Below are positions 1-9,376 of a stretch of 64,000 bases of DNA, one piece after another. Source of the stretch: Kushneria phosphatilytica. GTDB lineage: Bacteria; Pseudomonadota; Gammaproteobacteria; Pseudomonadales; Halomonadaceae. Location of the stretch: positions 434,001 to 498,000 of the forward strand of contig NZ_CP043420.1 in assembly GCF_008247605.1 (NCBI RefSeq), read 5' to 3'. A program made the translations under genes and the position numbers. Numbering within the stretch: position 1 is the first letter of the stretch; the number at the start of each line of letters is the position of its first letter. The notes beneath the pieces are model-generated. The model did no database searches, was not told the origin of the DNA, and was given only the letters and a program-made list of their open reading frames with translations.

Positions 1-134
1 TGTTCGAACGCCTCGGGCTCTACCCGGAGCGGCGCGAAGATGTCGACGATGCCACCCACGAGGCTGCCATCGGTGAGCAACTCGAGCGGGCGCGCATCCG
101 GGCGATGACGACCGACGCCATGGCTCGGGCATGA
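1..134 (+). CDS. bioB: Biotin synthase, C-terminal end (partial)
   Basis: Only the last 43 or so codons lie in the window; the gene starts upstream. The readable tail begins FERLGLYPE, which resembles the BioB C-terminus (FRKLGLNPQ in E. coli), and is followed by an acidic and arginine-rich end. BioB is the radical SAM enzyme that inserts sulfur into dethiobiotin; none of its Fe-S cysteines are visible here. The stop TGA at 132-134 overlaps the ATG of bioF (ATGA), so the two are translationally coupled. The call rests on this short tail plus its place at the head of the bioFHCDA genes. Confidence 0.8.
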   Translation, partial: FERLGLYPERREDVDDATHEAAIGEQLERARIRAMTTDAMARA

Positions 135-1339
135 GGGAGAGCGGCAATACCGACCTGGACGCCGCATTGGCGCCCCGGCTGGCCGAGCGTCATGCGCAGG
201 CGCGCTACCGGCAGCGGCGCACGGCGGATCGAGCCGGTGCGCATGTTCGCGTGGACGGCCGCGACGTTGTGAACTTCTGCAGCAATGACTATCTCGGTCT
301 GGCCCATGATCCGCGTCTGGGGGAAGCACTGGCCGAGAACGCCCGGCGTTTCGGTACGGGCGGCGGCGCCTCGCATCTGGTCAGCGGCCATCTGACGCCG
401 CACGAAATGCTTGAGCAGCGGCTGGCGTGGTGGACAGGCCGTGAGCGGGCGCTGCTGTTCTCAAGCGGCTATCAGGCCAATATCGGCACCATCGCGGCGC
501 TCATGGGGCGGGGCGATCATGTGGTGCACGATCGCCTCAATCACGCTTCGCTGCTCGATGGTACCCGGCTGGCCGGCGCCCGGCTGCATCGCTTTGACCA
601 CAATGATCCGGCACACGCCGGGCGGGTGCTGGCCGAACTCGACCCGTCGCGCGCCCGGCTGGTGGTCAGCGACGGAGTCTTCAGCATGGAGGGCGATTGC
701 GCCGATGTGATGGCGCTGGCCGGGCAATGTCGCGCCCGGGGTGGCTGGCTGATGATCGATGATGCGCACGGACTGGGCGTACTGGGCGCGCGAGGTGCCG
801 GCACGCTTGAGGCGCAGGGAGTGTCGGCCGATGAGGTGCCGGTGCTGGTGGGCACGCTCGGCAAGGCGCTGGGCACCCAGGGTGCCTTTGTGGCCGGCAG
901 CCAGACCCTGGTCGAGGCGCTGATCCAGTTCGCCCGCCCATATGTGTATACCACCAGCCTGTCACCGGCGCTGGCCGGGGCCACCCTGACCGCGCTCGAT
1001 ATCGTGGGCGACGAGCCCGAACGCCGCGCCCATCTGCAAACGCTGATTGGCGCGTTTCGCCGCGCCGCCGAATGCCTGCCGGGGATTCGGCTGATGCCTT
1101 CCGACACACCGATTCAGCCGCTGCTGGTTGGCCGGGGCGGTGAAGCCGAAGTGCTGACACTGGCCCGCCGGCTGGCAGACGAGGGGGTGTGGTGTACCGC
1201 GATTCGCCCGCCCACAGTACCCCGGGGCAGTGCCCGGCTGCGGATTACTCTCTCGGCCGCGCACACCCACGCCGATCTTGATCGACTACTGTCAGCACTG
1301 GAATGCCACTGTCGAACCCGGGAGCTGACCCATGGCTGA
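131..1339 (+). CDS. bioF: 8-amino-7-oxononanoate synthase
   Basis: A PLP enzyme that condenses pimeloyl-ACP with L-alanine to form 8-amino-7-oxononanoate (KAPA), the first committed ring-building step of biotin synthesis. The 402-residue length is normal for BioF. Visible family motifs are FCSNDYLGL near residue 50, the cofactor-contacting DDAHGLGVLG around residues 210-219 and the Schiff-base lysine in GTLGKALGTQGA (about K245). The start ATG overlaps the bioB stop and the end overlaps bioH by 8 bases, so the gene is an internal cistron of one operon. Confidence 0.97.
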   Translation: MRESGNTDLDAALAPRLAERHAQARYRQRRTADRAGAHVRVDGRDVVNFCSNDYLGLAHDPRLGEALAENARRFGTGGGASHLVSGHLTPHEMLEQRLAWWTGRERALLFSSGYQANIGTIAALMGRGDHVVHDRLNHASLLDGTRLAGARLHRFDHNDPAHAGRVLAELDPSRARLVVSDGVFSMEGDCADVMALAGQCRARGGWLMIDDAHGLGVLGARGAGTLEAQGVSADEVPVLVGTLGKALGTQGAFVAGSQTLVEALIQFARPYVYTTSLSPALAGATLTALDIVGDEPERRAHLQTLIGAFRRAAECLPGIRLMPSDTPIQPLLVGRGGEAEVLTLARRLADEGVWCTAIRPPTVPRGSARLRITLSAAHTHADLDRLLSALECHCRTRELTHG

Positions 1340-2108
1340 ACCTGAGCGCAATCACGAGAAACTCATTCTGCTGCCCGGCTGGGCCCTCGGCCCGGACCCC
1401 CTGATGCCGCTGGCACGTGCCATCAAGCAGCACGCCCCCGGGCTGACGGTCGAGTGCGCCCGCTACCCGGCGCTCACCAGCCGCCGCCGTGAGGTGTGGC
1501 TGGAGGCACTCGATGCCGAGCTGCCCGATCACACCTGGCTGGCGGGCTGGTCCCTGGGCGGCATGCTGGCGACCGCGCTGGCCGATCGGCGCGGCGCGCG
1601 TGCGCGGGGGCTGATCACGCTCGGCAGCAATGTCAGCTTCATCACCCGCCCGGGCTGGTCGGCGGCGATGGCGCGCCACACCTTCGAGGACTTCCGTGCC
1701 CGGCTGGCCGCGTCGCCGGGGGAGGCCTTCGAGCGCTTCGCCGCCCTGAGCGCCAGGGGCAGTCATGATGCCCGCCATCTCGGACGCGAGCTGCTTAACG
1801 CGCTACGGCGTACGCCGAGCGATGAAGCCGCAGCGGGACTGGCGCTGTTGCAACAGCTCGATCTGCGCGATGTGCCGGCACGACTGAAGGTCCCTCAGCT
1901 GCACCTGTTCGGCGAGCACGACGTGCTGGTCCCCGAGGCGGCCCGGGTGCTGCTGGCTGAGCGTCTGCCGCCGACAGGGGAGACCCGGCTGCTGGCCGAG
2001 ACCGGTCACGGTTTTCCGATTGAACGGGTCGAGGAGACTGCCGGGCTGATGGCCGAGTTCATTGGCCGCCACGCGGTGCCCCGGCGCAGCCGGAGTACAC
2101 CGACTTGA
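1332..2108 (+). CDS. bioH: Pimeloyl-ACP methyl ester carboxylesterase
   Basis: An alpha/beta hydrolase that removes the methyl group from pimeloyl-ACP methyl ester, ending the BioC-BioH disguise route to pimeloyl-ACP. The catalytic triad can be read directly: Ser74 in GWSLGG, Asp197 in GEHDVLVP and His226 in TGHGFP. Length (258 residues) matches E. coli BioH (256). It starts inside the end of bioF. Its stop TGA at 2106-2108 overlaps the TTG start of bioC, so BioH and BioC, which act at opposite ends of the same disguise step, are encoded in coupled cistrons. Confidence 0.95.
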   Translation: MAEPERNHEKLILLPGWALGPDPLMPLARAIKQHAPGLTVECARYPALTSRRREVWLEALDAELPDHTWLAGWSLGGMLATALADRRGARARGLITLGSNVSFITRPGWSAAMARHTFEDFRARLAASPGEAFERFAALSARGSHDARHLGRELLNALRRTPSDEAAAGLALLQQLDLRDVPARLKVPQLHLFGEHDVLVPEAARVLLAERLPPTGETRLLAETGHGFPIERVEETAGLMAEFIGRHAVPRRSRSTPT

Positions 2109-2953
2109 TATCCAATGCGGAACCCGAGACGACTGGTGCAGCGCACCAACAGGTGAGCGCCCGCTTCTCGCAGGCCGCCGGACAGTACGATGAAGCGGCT
2201 GCGCTGCAGCGTGAGGTTGCCGATCGGCTGTTGGCGCATATCGACGACGGACGAGTGCCGGCCACCATCGTCGATGTGGGTTGTGGCACCGGCTATGTCA
2301 CCGCACGGTTGCAGCAGCGCTTTCCGGGGGCGGCGTTAATCGGCGTGGACCCGGCGCCAGGGATGCTGAGCGTCGCCCGGAACCGCCATGCCGCGTTGCC
2401 GATCGACTGGCGAGCCGGCGCCGCAGAAGCGCTGCCACTGCCTGCCAGGAGCACTGATCTGTTGATATCGAGTCTGGCGCTGCAGTGGTGCGTATCACTG
2501 GCCCCTTTCCTGGCCGAAGCCGAAAGGGTACTGCGACCAGGTGGTCGATTGTGCTTTACCACTCTCTGCGAGGGCAGCCTGTTCGAGCTGAAAAGGGCCT
2601 GGCGGGCACTGGACAGCGCCCCTCACGTCAATGCATTTGTGCCCCCCGACAGGCTCCATGGCGATCTGCAGGCCTCATCAATGCGTTGTCAGGGGGTAAC
2701 GCTAAGCGATCACCAGACCTTTCATCCGAATCTGGCCGAGCTGATGCGCGCACTCAAGGCCGTCGGGGCCAATACCGTGGCCGGCCGCGGTGCCAGCGGG
2801 CTGACCGGTCGGCAACGCTTTGCCCGGCTCGAACGAGCGATCGAGGCCTTTCGCACCGACGCGGGACTGCCGACCACCTATCGGGTGGCACAGGTGATGA
2901 TGCAAAAGCCGGATGGCGTGCCTGCTGAGTCCGGGGGAGAGCCCAACCCATGA
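2105..2953 (+). CDS. bioC: Malonyl-ACP O-methyltransferase
   Basis: A SAM-dependent methyltransferase that methylates malonyl-ACP so the fatty acid synthase can extend it to pimeloyl-ACP methyl ester. The class I SAM-binding motif VDVGCGTGYVTARL lies near residues 56-69, followed by the acidic motif IGVDPAPGML. The protein opens with the BioC-like VSARFSQAAGQYDEAAALQ segment. The start appears to be TTG at 2105, overlapping the bioH stop; no in-frame ATG follows close by. It ends in an ATGA overlap with bioD. Length 282 residues is slightly longer than E. coli BioC (251). Confidence 0.93.
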   Translation: MISNAEPETTGAAHQQVSARFSQAAGQYDEAAALQREVADRLLAHIDDGRVPATIVDVGCGTGYVTARLQQRFPGAALIGVDPAPGMLSVARNRHAALPIDWRAGAAEALPLPARSTDLLISSLALQWCVSLAPFLAEAERVLRPGGRLCFTTLCEGSLFELKRAWRALDSAPHVNAFVPPDRLHGDLQASSMRCQGVTLSDHQTFHPNLAELMRALKAVGANTVAGRGASGLTGRQRFARLERAIEAFRTDAGLPTTYRVAQVMMQKPDGVPAESGGEPNP

Positions 2954-3666
2954 AGCGGGCCTTTTTCGTGACTGGCACCGATACCGATGCCGGCAAGACC
3001 GTGATCGCGGCCGGGTTGCTCGCGGCAGCCCGCCGTCGTGGCCTGAGCACCGCGGCCGGCAAGCCGGTGGCCTCGGGCTGTACGCGCACTCCGCACGGGT
3101 TGCGTAATACCGATGCACTTGCCCTGCAGCGCGAATGCCGGCCCGAACTCGCTTACGAGATGATCAATCCGGTGGCCCTCGAACCGGCCATTGCCCCGCA
3201 TATTGCCGCCCGGGAAGTGGGCATCGAACTGACGGTGAGCGCGCTGGCGGCGCCGATGCGCACACTGCTGGCCCGTCAGGCAGATCTCACCCTGATCGAA
3301 GGTGCCGGTGGCTGGCGGGTACCGCTCAACGAGCATGAGTCGCTTTGTGAACTGCCCCATGCGCTGGCACTGCCGGTGGTGCTGGTGGTGGGGGTGCGAC
3401 TCGGCGCGATCAGTCATGCCCGACTGACGCTGGAGGCGATCGAGCGCGATGGACTGCGTGTGGCCGGCTGGGTAGCCAATGTCATCGAGGGTGACACAGC
3501 CCGGCTCGCGGAGAACCTCGACACTCTGAAGCACTGGCTGGGCCTTGACCGTGACCATGCCATGGGCCGGGCACCCTGCCTGGGCGTGGTACCCCGGTTG
3601 GCCGATCCCGAGCCCGAGCGGGTGGCCGATTATCTCGATATCGATGAACTGATGGATTGGGCCTGA
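2950..3666 (+). CDS. bioD: Dethiobiotin synthetase
   Basis: ATP-dependent carboxylase closing the ureido ring of dethiobiotin from 7,8-diaminononanoate and CO2. The P-loop variant GTDTDAGKT sits at residues 8-16, with the second conserved lysine in GKPVASG and the IEGAGGWRVPL motif near residues 116-126, all diagnostic for BioD. Length (238) is typical. The ATG overlaps the bioC stop (ATGA). Confidence 0.96.
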   Translation: MKRAFFVTGTDTDAGKTVIAAGLLAAARRRGLSTAAGKPVASGCTRTPHGLRNTDALALQRECRPELAYEMINPVALEPAIAPHIAAREVGIELTVSALAAPMRTLLARQADLTLIEGAGGWRVPLNEHESLCELPHALALPVVLVVGVRLGAISHARLTLEAIERDGLRVAGWVANVIEGDTARLAENLDTLKHWLGLDRDHAMGRAPCLGVVPRLADPEPERVADYLDIDELMDWA

Positions 3667-3671
3667 CACCG

Positions 3672-5021
3672 ATGAGCAACAACGATGCGTGGATGCAGCG
3701 CGATATCGCCAGCCTCTGGCATCCCTGCACCCAGATGAAGGACCATGAAACACTGCCGGTGACGCCAATCCGGCGCGGCCGCGGGGTCTGGCTGGAGGAC
3801 TTCGATGGCCGCCAGTACCTCGATGCCATCAGCTCCTGGTGGGTCAATATCTTCGGTCACGCCAACGAGCGCATCAATGACCGCATCCGCGCCCAGCTCG
3901 ACTCGCTGGAGCACGTGATCCTGTCGGGCTTTACCCACCAGCCGGTGATCGAGCTCTCCGAGCGGCTGGGCCAGCTCACGCCTGTGGGGCTGGGGCACTG
4001 CTTTTATGCCGACAACGGCTCGGCGGCGGTCGAGATCGCGCTCAAGATGAGCTACCACTACTGGTACAACGTCGGGCGGCCGGAGAAACGGCGCTTTCTG
4101 ACCATCACCAACGGCTATCACGGTGAGACCCTGGGCGCGCTGTCGGTCGGGGATGTGGCGATCTTCACCGAGACCTATCGCTCACTGTTGCTGGATGTGC
4201 TCAAGGTGCCGGCCCCGGATGGGTTCGGCCTGCCGCGCGAGCAGTGGGTGGCCGAGGCGCGGGAGAAGTTCGCCCACATGGAGGCGGCGCTGGAACGCCA
4301 TCATCATGAGCTGGCAGCCGTGATTGTCGAGCCGCTGATCCAGTGCGCCGGGGGCATGCGGATGTATCCTCCCGAGTATCTTGGCTGGCTGCGCGAAGCC
4401 TGCGATCGCTACAACGTACAGCTGATCTTCGATGAGATCGCGGTCGGTTTCGGTCGTACCGGCACCCTGTTCGCCTGCGAGCAAGCCAGCGTACGGCCCG
4501 ACTATCTTTGCCTCTCCAAGGCAATTACGGGCGGCTATCTGCCGCTGTCGGTGGTGATGACCACCGATGAGGTCTATGACGCCTTCTACGATGACTATGC
4601 GAGTCTGCGGGCCTTTCTGCATTCGCACAGCTACACCGGCAATCCACTCGCCTGTGCCGCCGCGCTGGCGACACTGGATATCTTCGAGCAGGACAATGTG
4701 ATCAAGGCCAATCGCGAGAAGGCTGATCATATCGAGCAGGTGACGGCGCCGCTGCGGGAGCATCCGCATGTGGGCGACGTGCGCCAGACCGGCATGGTGG
4801 TAGCCATCGAGATGGTACGGGACAGGGCGACACTCGAACCCTACGACTTCCGTGAGCGCCGGGGAGTGCGGGTGTTCCGCCATGCCATGTCGCGTGGGGC
4901 GATGCTGCGCCCGCTGGGGAATGTGATCTACTGGATGCCGCCCTACGTCATCGAGCCCGGTGAGATCGACTTTCTGGCTGAGGTCACCCGGGAAGGGCTG
5001 GAGATTGCTACCCGTGATTGA
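3672..5021 (+). CDS. bioA: Adenosylmethionine-8-amino-7-oxononanoate aminotransferase
   Basis: Class III PLP aminotransferase that converts KAPA to 7,8-diaminopelargonic acid with SAM as the amino donor. The N-terminus WHPCTQMKDHE, the DNGSAAVEIALKM motif and the PLP lysine in LSKAITGGYLPLS (about K283) are typical BioA features, and 449 residues is near the family length. I chose ATG 3672, just after the bioD stop, because the protein then begins like other BioA proteins. An in-frame ATG at 3657 would overlap bioD by 10 bases and cannot be excluded. It is the last gene of the biotin operon. Confidence 0.95.
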   Translation: MSNNDAWMQRDIASLWHPCTQMKDHETLPVTPIRRGRGVWLEDFDGRQYLDAISSWWVNIFGHANERINDRIRAQLDSLEHVILSGFTHQPVIELSERLGQLTPVGLGHCFYADNGSAAVEIALKMSYHYWYNVGRPEKRRFLTITNGYHGETLGALSVGDVAIFTETYRSLLLDVLKVPAPDGFGLPREQWVAEAREKFAHMEAALERHHHELAAVIVEPLIQCAGGMRMYPPEYLGWLREACDRYNVQLIFDEIAVGFGRTGTLFACEQASVRPDYLCLSKAITGGYLPLSVVMTTDEVYDAFYDDYASLRAFLHSHSYTGNPLACAAALATLDIFEQDNVIKANREKADHIEQVTAPLREHPHVGDVRQTGMVVAIEMVRDRATLEPYDFRERRGVRVFRHAMSRGAMLRPLGNVIYWMPPYVIEPGEIDFLAEVTREGLEIATRD

Positions 5022-5030
5022 AGGAGAATA

Positions 5031-5055
5031 AAAAAAGGCCGCCCAGGGGGCGGCC
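5031..5055 (-). terminator. Rho-independent terminator of the chemoreceptor gene
   Basis: GGCCGCCC at 5037-5044 pairs with GGGCGGCC at 5048-5055 around a 3-base loop. Read on the minus strand the stem is followed directly by a run of seven T, so it ends the chemoreceptor transcript arriving from the right. On the plus strand there is no T run, so it is at best a weak stop for bioA. Confidence 0.85.
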
Positions 5056-5077
5056 GAATCCAGGAAGCTTAATGGAA

Positions 5078-6817
5078 TCAGAAGGATTCCCACTCCTCGA
5101 CTTCAGAGTGCGAAGTGTTGCGCGGGGCCGGAGCACTGGCTTTGGCCGAGTGATGGCTGGTAGCGCGTGCCGAGTGGCTGGTGGCCGGCTTCGGTGCATG
5201 TGTACTCGTGGTCTGTTTCGCGCGTGTTTGAGTCGGCTGTGCTGCGCGGGGCGGCTGCGGGTGTCCCACCTCTTCTGCATGCCTGAAGAAGGCGATCTCG
5301 CGGATCAGCGCTTCGGCCTGCTGTTCCAGTGAACGGCTGGCTGCACTGGCTTCTTCGACCAGACTGGCATTCTGCTGGGTAACGCTGTCCATCTCGGTAA
5401 TGGCAGTGTTGACCTGATCGATGCCGGTGGACTGCTCACGGCTGGCGACGGCAATCTCTCCCACCAGATCGGTCACCTGCTTGACGCTGGTCACGATCTG
5501 CTCAAGGGTCTGACCCGAGCGATTGACCAGCTCGGTGCCGGTAGCCACCCGACTGACGCTCTCTTCTACCAGCGCCTTGATGTCCTTGGCGGCATCGGCG
5601 CTGCGACTGGCGAGATTGCGCACTTCCGCGGCCACTACGGCAAATCCGCGACCCTGTTCACCTGCGCGCGCCGCTTCAACCGACGCGTTGAGTGCCAGCA
5701 GGTTGGTCTGAAAGGCGATATCGTCGATCAGGCCGATGATGCTGGCGATCTTCTGACTCGACGTATTGATCTCGCCCATCGCCGAGACGGCCTGCGAAAC
5801 GACATTGCCCCCTTCGCGAGCCCGCTCGCTGACATTGCGTGCCAGGGTGTCCGCCTGAGCGGCATTATCAGCATTCTGACGTACGGTGGACGTGATCTCT
5901 TCCATCGAGGCGGCGGTTTGTTCCAGATTGGCAGCCTGACTCTGGGTCCGCTGATTGAGGTCGTCGTTGCCGCTGGCGATTTCACGGCTGGCGATCTGCA
6001 CCGAGCCGGCATTGCGCTGTACCGAGGTGACGACTTCGGTCAGGCGATGGCGCATGGCATCCAGCGAGCGCAGCATGTCACCGAATTCATCCCTGCAGGT
6101 GATGTCGATGCGCGAGGTCAGATCACCCTCGGAGAGCGACTGGGCCATTTCCTGAGCCTTGCCCAGCGGGGTCATGATGCCGCGAATCAGCCAGAAGGCG
6201 AGGGCCATGGCCAGCAGCACCGACAGTGCGATGACACCGATCACGATATTGCGGGTCGTGGCATAAGCCTGGCTTCTCTGCTGAAAGCTGGTATCAGCCT
6301 GTCGGTTGTTGGTCTGAAAGAGGGCGTCGATATCCTGGGCCAGCTGGTTGTACTGGGTGCTGAGTGTGTCAATCGAGTGCTGGCGTGCCCCATCGAAATC
6401 GTTGGCAGCCATCAGCGAGACATTGCGCTCGATGCTGTTGCGCAGCTCTACCATGTGTTCATGCAGTGCGTTGGCTTCGGCCGCTTCCCGCTCGGACTGG
6501 ATCCCGGTGCTGTACTTTTGCCAGGCCGTATCGATCCGGCTGTTGCTTTGATCCAGCTTCTGCTGAAGCTCGTTGACCGTAGAACTGTCGCGATCCGCCT
6601 GCTGGGCCACGATGCGCACCCAGGAGCGCAGCAGCTCGGAACGGACTTCCGCCAGTGCTGTGAGTGGTTTGACGTTTTTCTGACTGATGTTTTCAAGGGC
6701 TTCCTGAGAGTTGCGGGTGCTCATCAGGCCCATGAAGCCCACTACGATGAGCAGCACAATACAGAGGCCCAGGCTGGCCGCCAGCCGGGCCTTGACGCTT
6801 CGATTCAGACCGAACAT
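5078..6817 (-). CDS. Methyl-accepting chemotaxis protein, Tar/Tsr-like
   Basis: Transmembrane chemoreceptor of about 579 residues: TM1 near residues 10-32, a periplasmic four-helix-bundle type domain, TM2 near 190-212 ([19 protein letters not shown]), a HAMP domain, then a long coiled-coil signalling domain with the conserved hairpin tip [20 protein letters not shown]. The C-terminus is EEWESF, matching the WxxF tether that docks CheR/CheB in Tar-type receptors. I start at ATG 6817 because AGGGAGAA precedes it at good spacing and the protein then begins directly before TM1; 29 further upstream in-frame residues look like noise. Ligand unknown. No other che gene is nearby. Confidence 0.93.
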   Translation of the reverse strand: MFGLNRSVKARLAASLGLCIVLLIVVGFMGLMSTRNSQEALENISQKNVKPLTALAEVRSELLRSWVRIVAQQADRDSSTVNELQQKLDQSNSRIDTAWQKYSTGIQSEREAAEANALHEHMVELRNSIERNVSLMAANDFDGARQHSIDTLSTQYNQLAQDIDALFQTNNRQADTSFQQRSQAYATTRNIVIGVIALSVLLAMALAFWLIRGIMTPLGKAQEMAQSLSEGDLTSRIDITCRDEFGDMLRSLDAMRHRLTEVVTSVQRNAGSVQIASREIASGNDDLNQRTQSQAANLEQTAASMEEITSTVRQNADNAAQADTLARNVSERAREGGNVVSQAVSAMGEINTSSQKIASIIGLIDDIAFQTNLLALNASVEAARAGEQGRGFAVVAAEVRNLASRSADAAKDIKALVEESVSRVATGTELVNRSGQTLEQIVTSVKQVTDLVGEIAVASREQSTGIDQVNTAITEMDSVTQQNASLVEEASAASRSLEQQAEALIREIAFFRHAEEVGHPQPPRAAQPTQTRAKQTTSTHAPKPATSHSARATSHHSAKASAPAPRNTSHSEVEEWESF

Positions 6818-7138
6818 GTCGAGTTTTCTCCCTGAGTGCGGGTGATTGCCGTTATGGCAACCGAGGACGGCCTTGAATGTGTTTCGTCGGGGGAGGAAAG
6901 CCATTCGCCGCTGTGATCAATATCGGCGGATCGCAAAGGATAATTAGGGAAGGTTTTATTCATGGTTATAATAAATTATTTTAAATAAAGAAAATGGAAT
7001 AAAAAAAGATGGCCCAGCACCGTCACAATGAGCAGACATGGCTCCCTGCGCGCGCAGGGGCACGTAATCCGGTTTGTACCGGTCTGGGGGATCACCGACA
7101 CTGAGCAGCATTTCACTATCACAGAGACAGGAACGCCC
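6818..7138. other. Intergenic region with AT-rich tract and 16-bp palindrome
   Basis: Divergent spacer between the chemoreceptor and an MFS gene. Positions about 6940-7010 are very A/T-rich and probably hold the promoters of both genes. A perfect palindrome CCCTGCGCGCGCAGGG lies at 7044-7059, 80 bases before the MFS start. No credible gene is seen. Confidence 0.5.
7044..7059. promoter_or_regulatory. Perfect 16-bp palindrome before MFS gene
   Basis: CCCTGCGCGCGCAGGG reads the same on both strands. It may be an operator or a hairpin in the MFS mRNA leader; nothing in the sequence names the protein that would bind it. Confidence 0.35.
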
Positions 7139-8332
7139 ATGTCGGGTACCCAACACGCGCCTGCCGATTCATCGCTCAGCCCGGCACTGGTGCTGCTGAT
7201 GGCGGTGACCACCGGGCTGGCCGTTGCCAGCAACTATTATGCTCAGCCGCTTTTGCATACCATCGCTGATCAACTGGCGCTGTCCTATTCCAGCGCCGGG
7301 ATCATTGTCACCACTGCGCAGGGCGGTTACGCCGCCGGGCTGCTATTGCTGGTACCGCTGGGGGATCTGTTCGAGCGGCGCCGGATGATCGTCATCATGA
7401 TGCTGCTGGCAGCACTGGGGCTGCTGATCAGCGCGAGCGCCGAGTCTCTGGCGATGCTGCTGCTGGGCACCGCCATGACGGGTGTGTTTTCGGTGGTAGC
7501 TCAGGTGCTGGTGCCCTTTGCCGCGACTCTGGCTCGACCCGAGCGGCGTGGTCAGGTGGTCGGTACCGTCATGAGCGGATTGCTGCTGGGCATTCTGCTG
7601 GCACGCACCGTCGCCGGGGCACTCTCTTCACTGGGGGACTGGCACACCATCTACTGGGTGGCCGCCATCCTGATGCTGATCAATACGCTGGCGCTGTGGC
7701 GCATGCTGCCACGTTTTCATCAGTCTGCCGGGCTTTCCTACGGGCAACTGTTGCGCTCGATTGCCACCCTGTTCCGCCGTCATCCGCTGTACCGGCTGCG
7801 CGCCGCGCTGGGCTTTCTGTTCTTCGCCACCTTCAGCGTACTCTGGACATCGCTGGCCTTCCTGCTTTCCGGGCCGCCCTGGCACTTTTCCGATGCTACC
7901 ATCGGGCTGTTTGGCCTGGCCGGTGCCGCCGGGGCGCTGATGGCGCGTCGGGCCGGCACTCTGGCAGATCAGGGGTATGCTTCCCTGGTCACCACGGCCG
8001 GCATGGCGCTGATGGTCATCGCCTGGGCGCTGTTTGGCGTTGCCGGCTGGAGTCTGATCGCGCTGGTAGCAGGGATTATCCTGCTCGACCTGGCACTGCA
8101 GAGTGTCCACATTACCAATCTCAACCTGATTTACGGACTCGACAGTACCGCGCGCAATCGTCTCAACGCCGGCTACATGACCAGCTATTTCCTCGGGGGC
8201 GCCTTCGGCTCGCTAGCCTCGGCGGCGGTCTATGGGCATGCCGGCTGGACCGGGGTGGTCTGGCTTGGGCTGGCGCTGGCGGTGCTGGCAACGCTCATCT
8301 GGGCATACGGCTATCGACGAATGATCGATTGA
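7139..8332 (+). CDS. MFS transporter, drug/sugar efflux type
   Basis: Inner-membrane protein of 397 residues with about 12 hydrophobic segments, starting LVLLMAVTTGLAVASNYYAQPLL. The loop between TM2 and TM3 carries GDLFERRRMI, the MFS motif A (GxLxDRxGRR-like). The overall look is that of the AraJ/YnfM efflux group. ATG 7139 is preceded by AGGAA at good spacing; upstream in-frame codons are not needed. Substrate cannot be read from the sequence. Transcribed alone, with no adjacent regulator. Confidence 0.85.
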   Translation: MSGTQHAPADSSLSPALVLLMAVTTGLAVASNYYAQPLLHTIADQLALSYSSAGIIVTTAQGGYAAGLLLLVPLGDLFERRRMIVIMMLLAALGLLISASAESLAMLLLGTAMTGVFSVVAQVLVPFAATLARPERRGQVVGTVMSGLLLGILLARTVAGALSSLGDWHTIYWVAAILMLINTLALWRMLPRFHQSAGLSYGQLLRSIATLFRRHPLYRLRAALGFLFFATFSVLWTSLAFLLSGPPWHFSDATIGLFGLAGAAGALMARRAGTLADQGYASLVTTAGMALMVIAWALFGVAGWSLIALVAGIILLDLALQSVHITNLNLIYGLDSTARNRLNAGYMTSYFLGGAFGSLASAAVYGHAGWTGVVWLGLALAVLATLIWAYGYRRMID

Positions 8333-8470
8333 ATAAGTGGCCTGGCGCCCGCAGATAGGTGTCATGCCACCTGAAGCTGCCGTTTCACGGAGCGTTCAGG
8401 CAGTGCTGGCCAAGCTGTGTTAAACAGCTATGCTCTGGGGTTTACAGGAAACGTTTCCAAGAGGAGTGAT

Positions 8471-8629
8471 ATGGATATCATCCGCATTATTCTGGCGATC
8501 ATTCTGCCGCCGGTCGGCGTCTTTCTGCAGGTCGGCTTCGGGTTGCAGTTCTGGATCAACATTGTGCTGACCATCCTCGGCTATATTCCGGGCATCATTC
8601 ACGCGGTCTGGATCATCGCCACGCGCTGA
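8471..8629 (+). CDS. Pmp3/YqaE family membrane proteolipid
   Basis: A 52-residue hydrophobic peptide with two membrane spans (RIILAIILPPVGVFLQVG and WINIVLTILGYIPGIIHAVW). It matches the UPF0057/Pmp3 family, known from yeast and plants for salt and cold tolerance through membrane potential, and in E. coli as YqaE. The ATG at 8471 has AGGAG four bases upstream, stronger than the alternative upstream start. Followed by a clear terminator. Role here inferred as a membrane stress peptide, fitting a halophile. Confidence 0.88.
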   Translation: MDIIRIILAIILPPVGVFLQVGFGLQFWINIVLTILGYIPGIIHAVWIIATR

Positions 8630-8662
8630 GCACCTTTCCGCCTCATGTGTTCTGCCTGCAGG

Positions 8663-8690
8663 AAAAGCCCCGGTCTCACCGGGGCTTTTC
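8663..8690 (+). terminator. Rho-independent terminator of the Pmp3 gene
   Basis: AAAAGCCCCGG pairs with CCGGGGCTTTT around TCTCA, giving an A-flanked GC stem with a T run, 35 bases after the stop codon. The symmetry means it could also act on the other strand. Confidence 0.85.
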
Positions 8691-8791
8691 GCGTTGGGTT
8701 GCCGGAAGGGGCCTGCGTCAGTCTTGCATCTCGCTCGTGGTCCTTCATTCTGTGCCGCTGATGCTGCTCCCGCGATTTTCAAGGACCCCCG

Positions 8792-9352
8792 ATGTCGCGT
8801 CGTCTGACCCTGATTGCCCCGGCAGCCACTGCTGCGTACCGCCCCGGCCGATTGGCCGGCGATGAGCCGATCGTACAGCCCATCCATGCGCCACCGCTGC
8901 TGGAAAGGTTATCGGTGGAGGCGTGCTTTTGTGCGCCGGAGTGTCAGGCGCGCCAGACGGCCGAATGGCTGGCACTGGAAGCGACTATTGATCCGGCTCT
9001 GAAAGCGCTCGACATCGGCCACTGGCAGGGGGTATCACGGGAGACCCTGGCGCGTGACGACCCTGATGGGCTGGCACGCTGGATGCGTGACCCGGCCTCT
9101 GCGCCCCATGGCGGGGAATCGGTCGAGCAGCTTTGTCAGCGTGCGGCGTCGCGACTTCAGACGGTGGGCAATGGCCACACCCTGATGGTGACCCATGCCG
9201 AGGTGATTCGTGCCTTTGTGATTGTCGCCATGGAGGCACCGGCGCGCAGTTATTTCGGGCTGGACATTGCGCCACTGACCCTGACCCGACTGGAGGACGG
9301 CACACGCTGGCGGGTGCGCTGCAGCGGTGTGGCGCTGACCTCTGCTGAGTAA
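8792..9352 (+). CDS. Histidine-phosphatase-fold protein lacking the RHG motif
   Basis: A 186-residue protein resembling the phosphoglycerate-mutase-like superfamily. The middle segment CFCAPECQARQTAEWL matches the family SPxxRARQTAE block, and MVTHAEVIRAF near residue 130 matches the second conserved histidine segment. However, the N-terminal phospho-acceptor block, normally LxRHGxT, reads LIAPAATAAYRP, so the arginine and histidine are absent. Catalysis by the usual phosphohistidine route is therefore doubtful. Some relatives in this fold also lack this block, so it may be a subfamily trait. Start ATG 8792 has AAGGA upstream. Confidence 0.7.
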   Translation: MSRRLTLIAPAATAAYRPGRLAGDEPIVQPIHAPPLLERLSVEACFCAPECQARQTAEWLALEATIDPALKALDIGHWQGVSRETLARDDPDGLARWMRDPASAPHGGESVEQLCQRAASRLQTVGNGHTLMVTHAEVIRAFVIVAMEAPARSYFGLDIAPLTLTRLEDGTRWRVRCSGVALTSAE

Positions 9353-9376
9353 CCCTGAATGCGCGCCGATGCGGCA

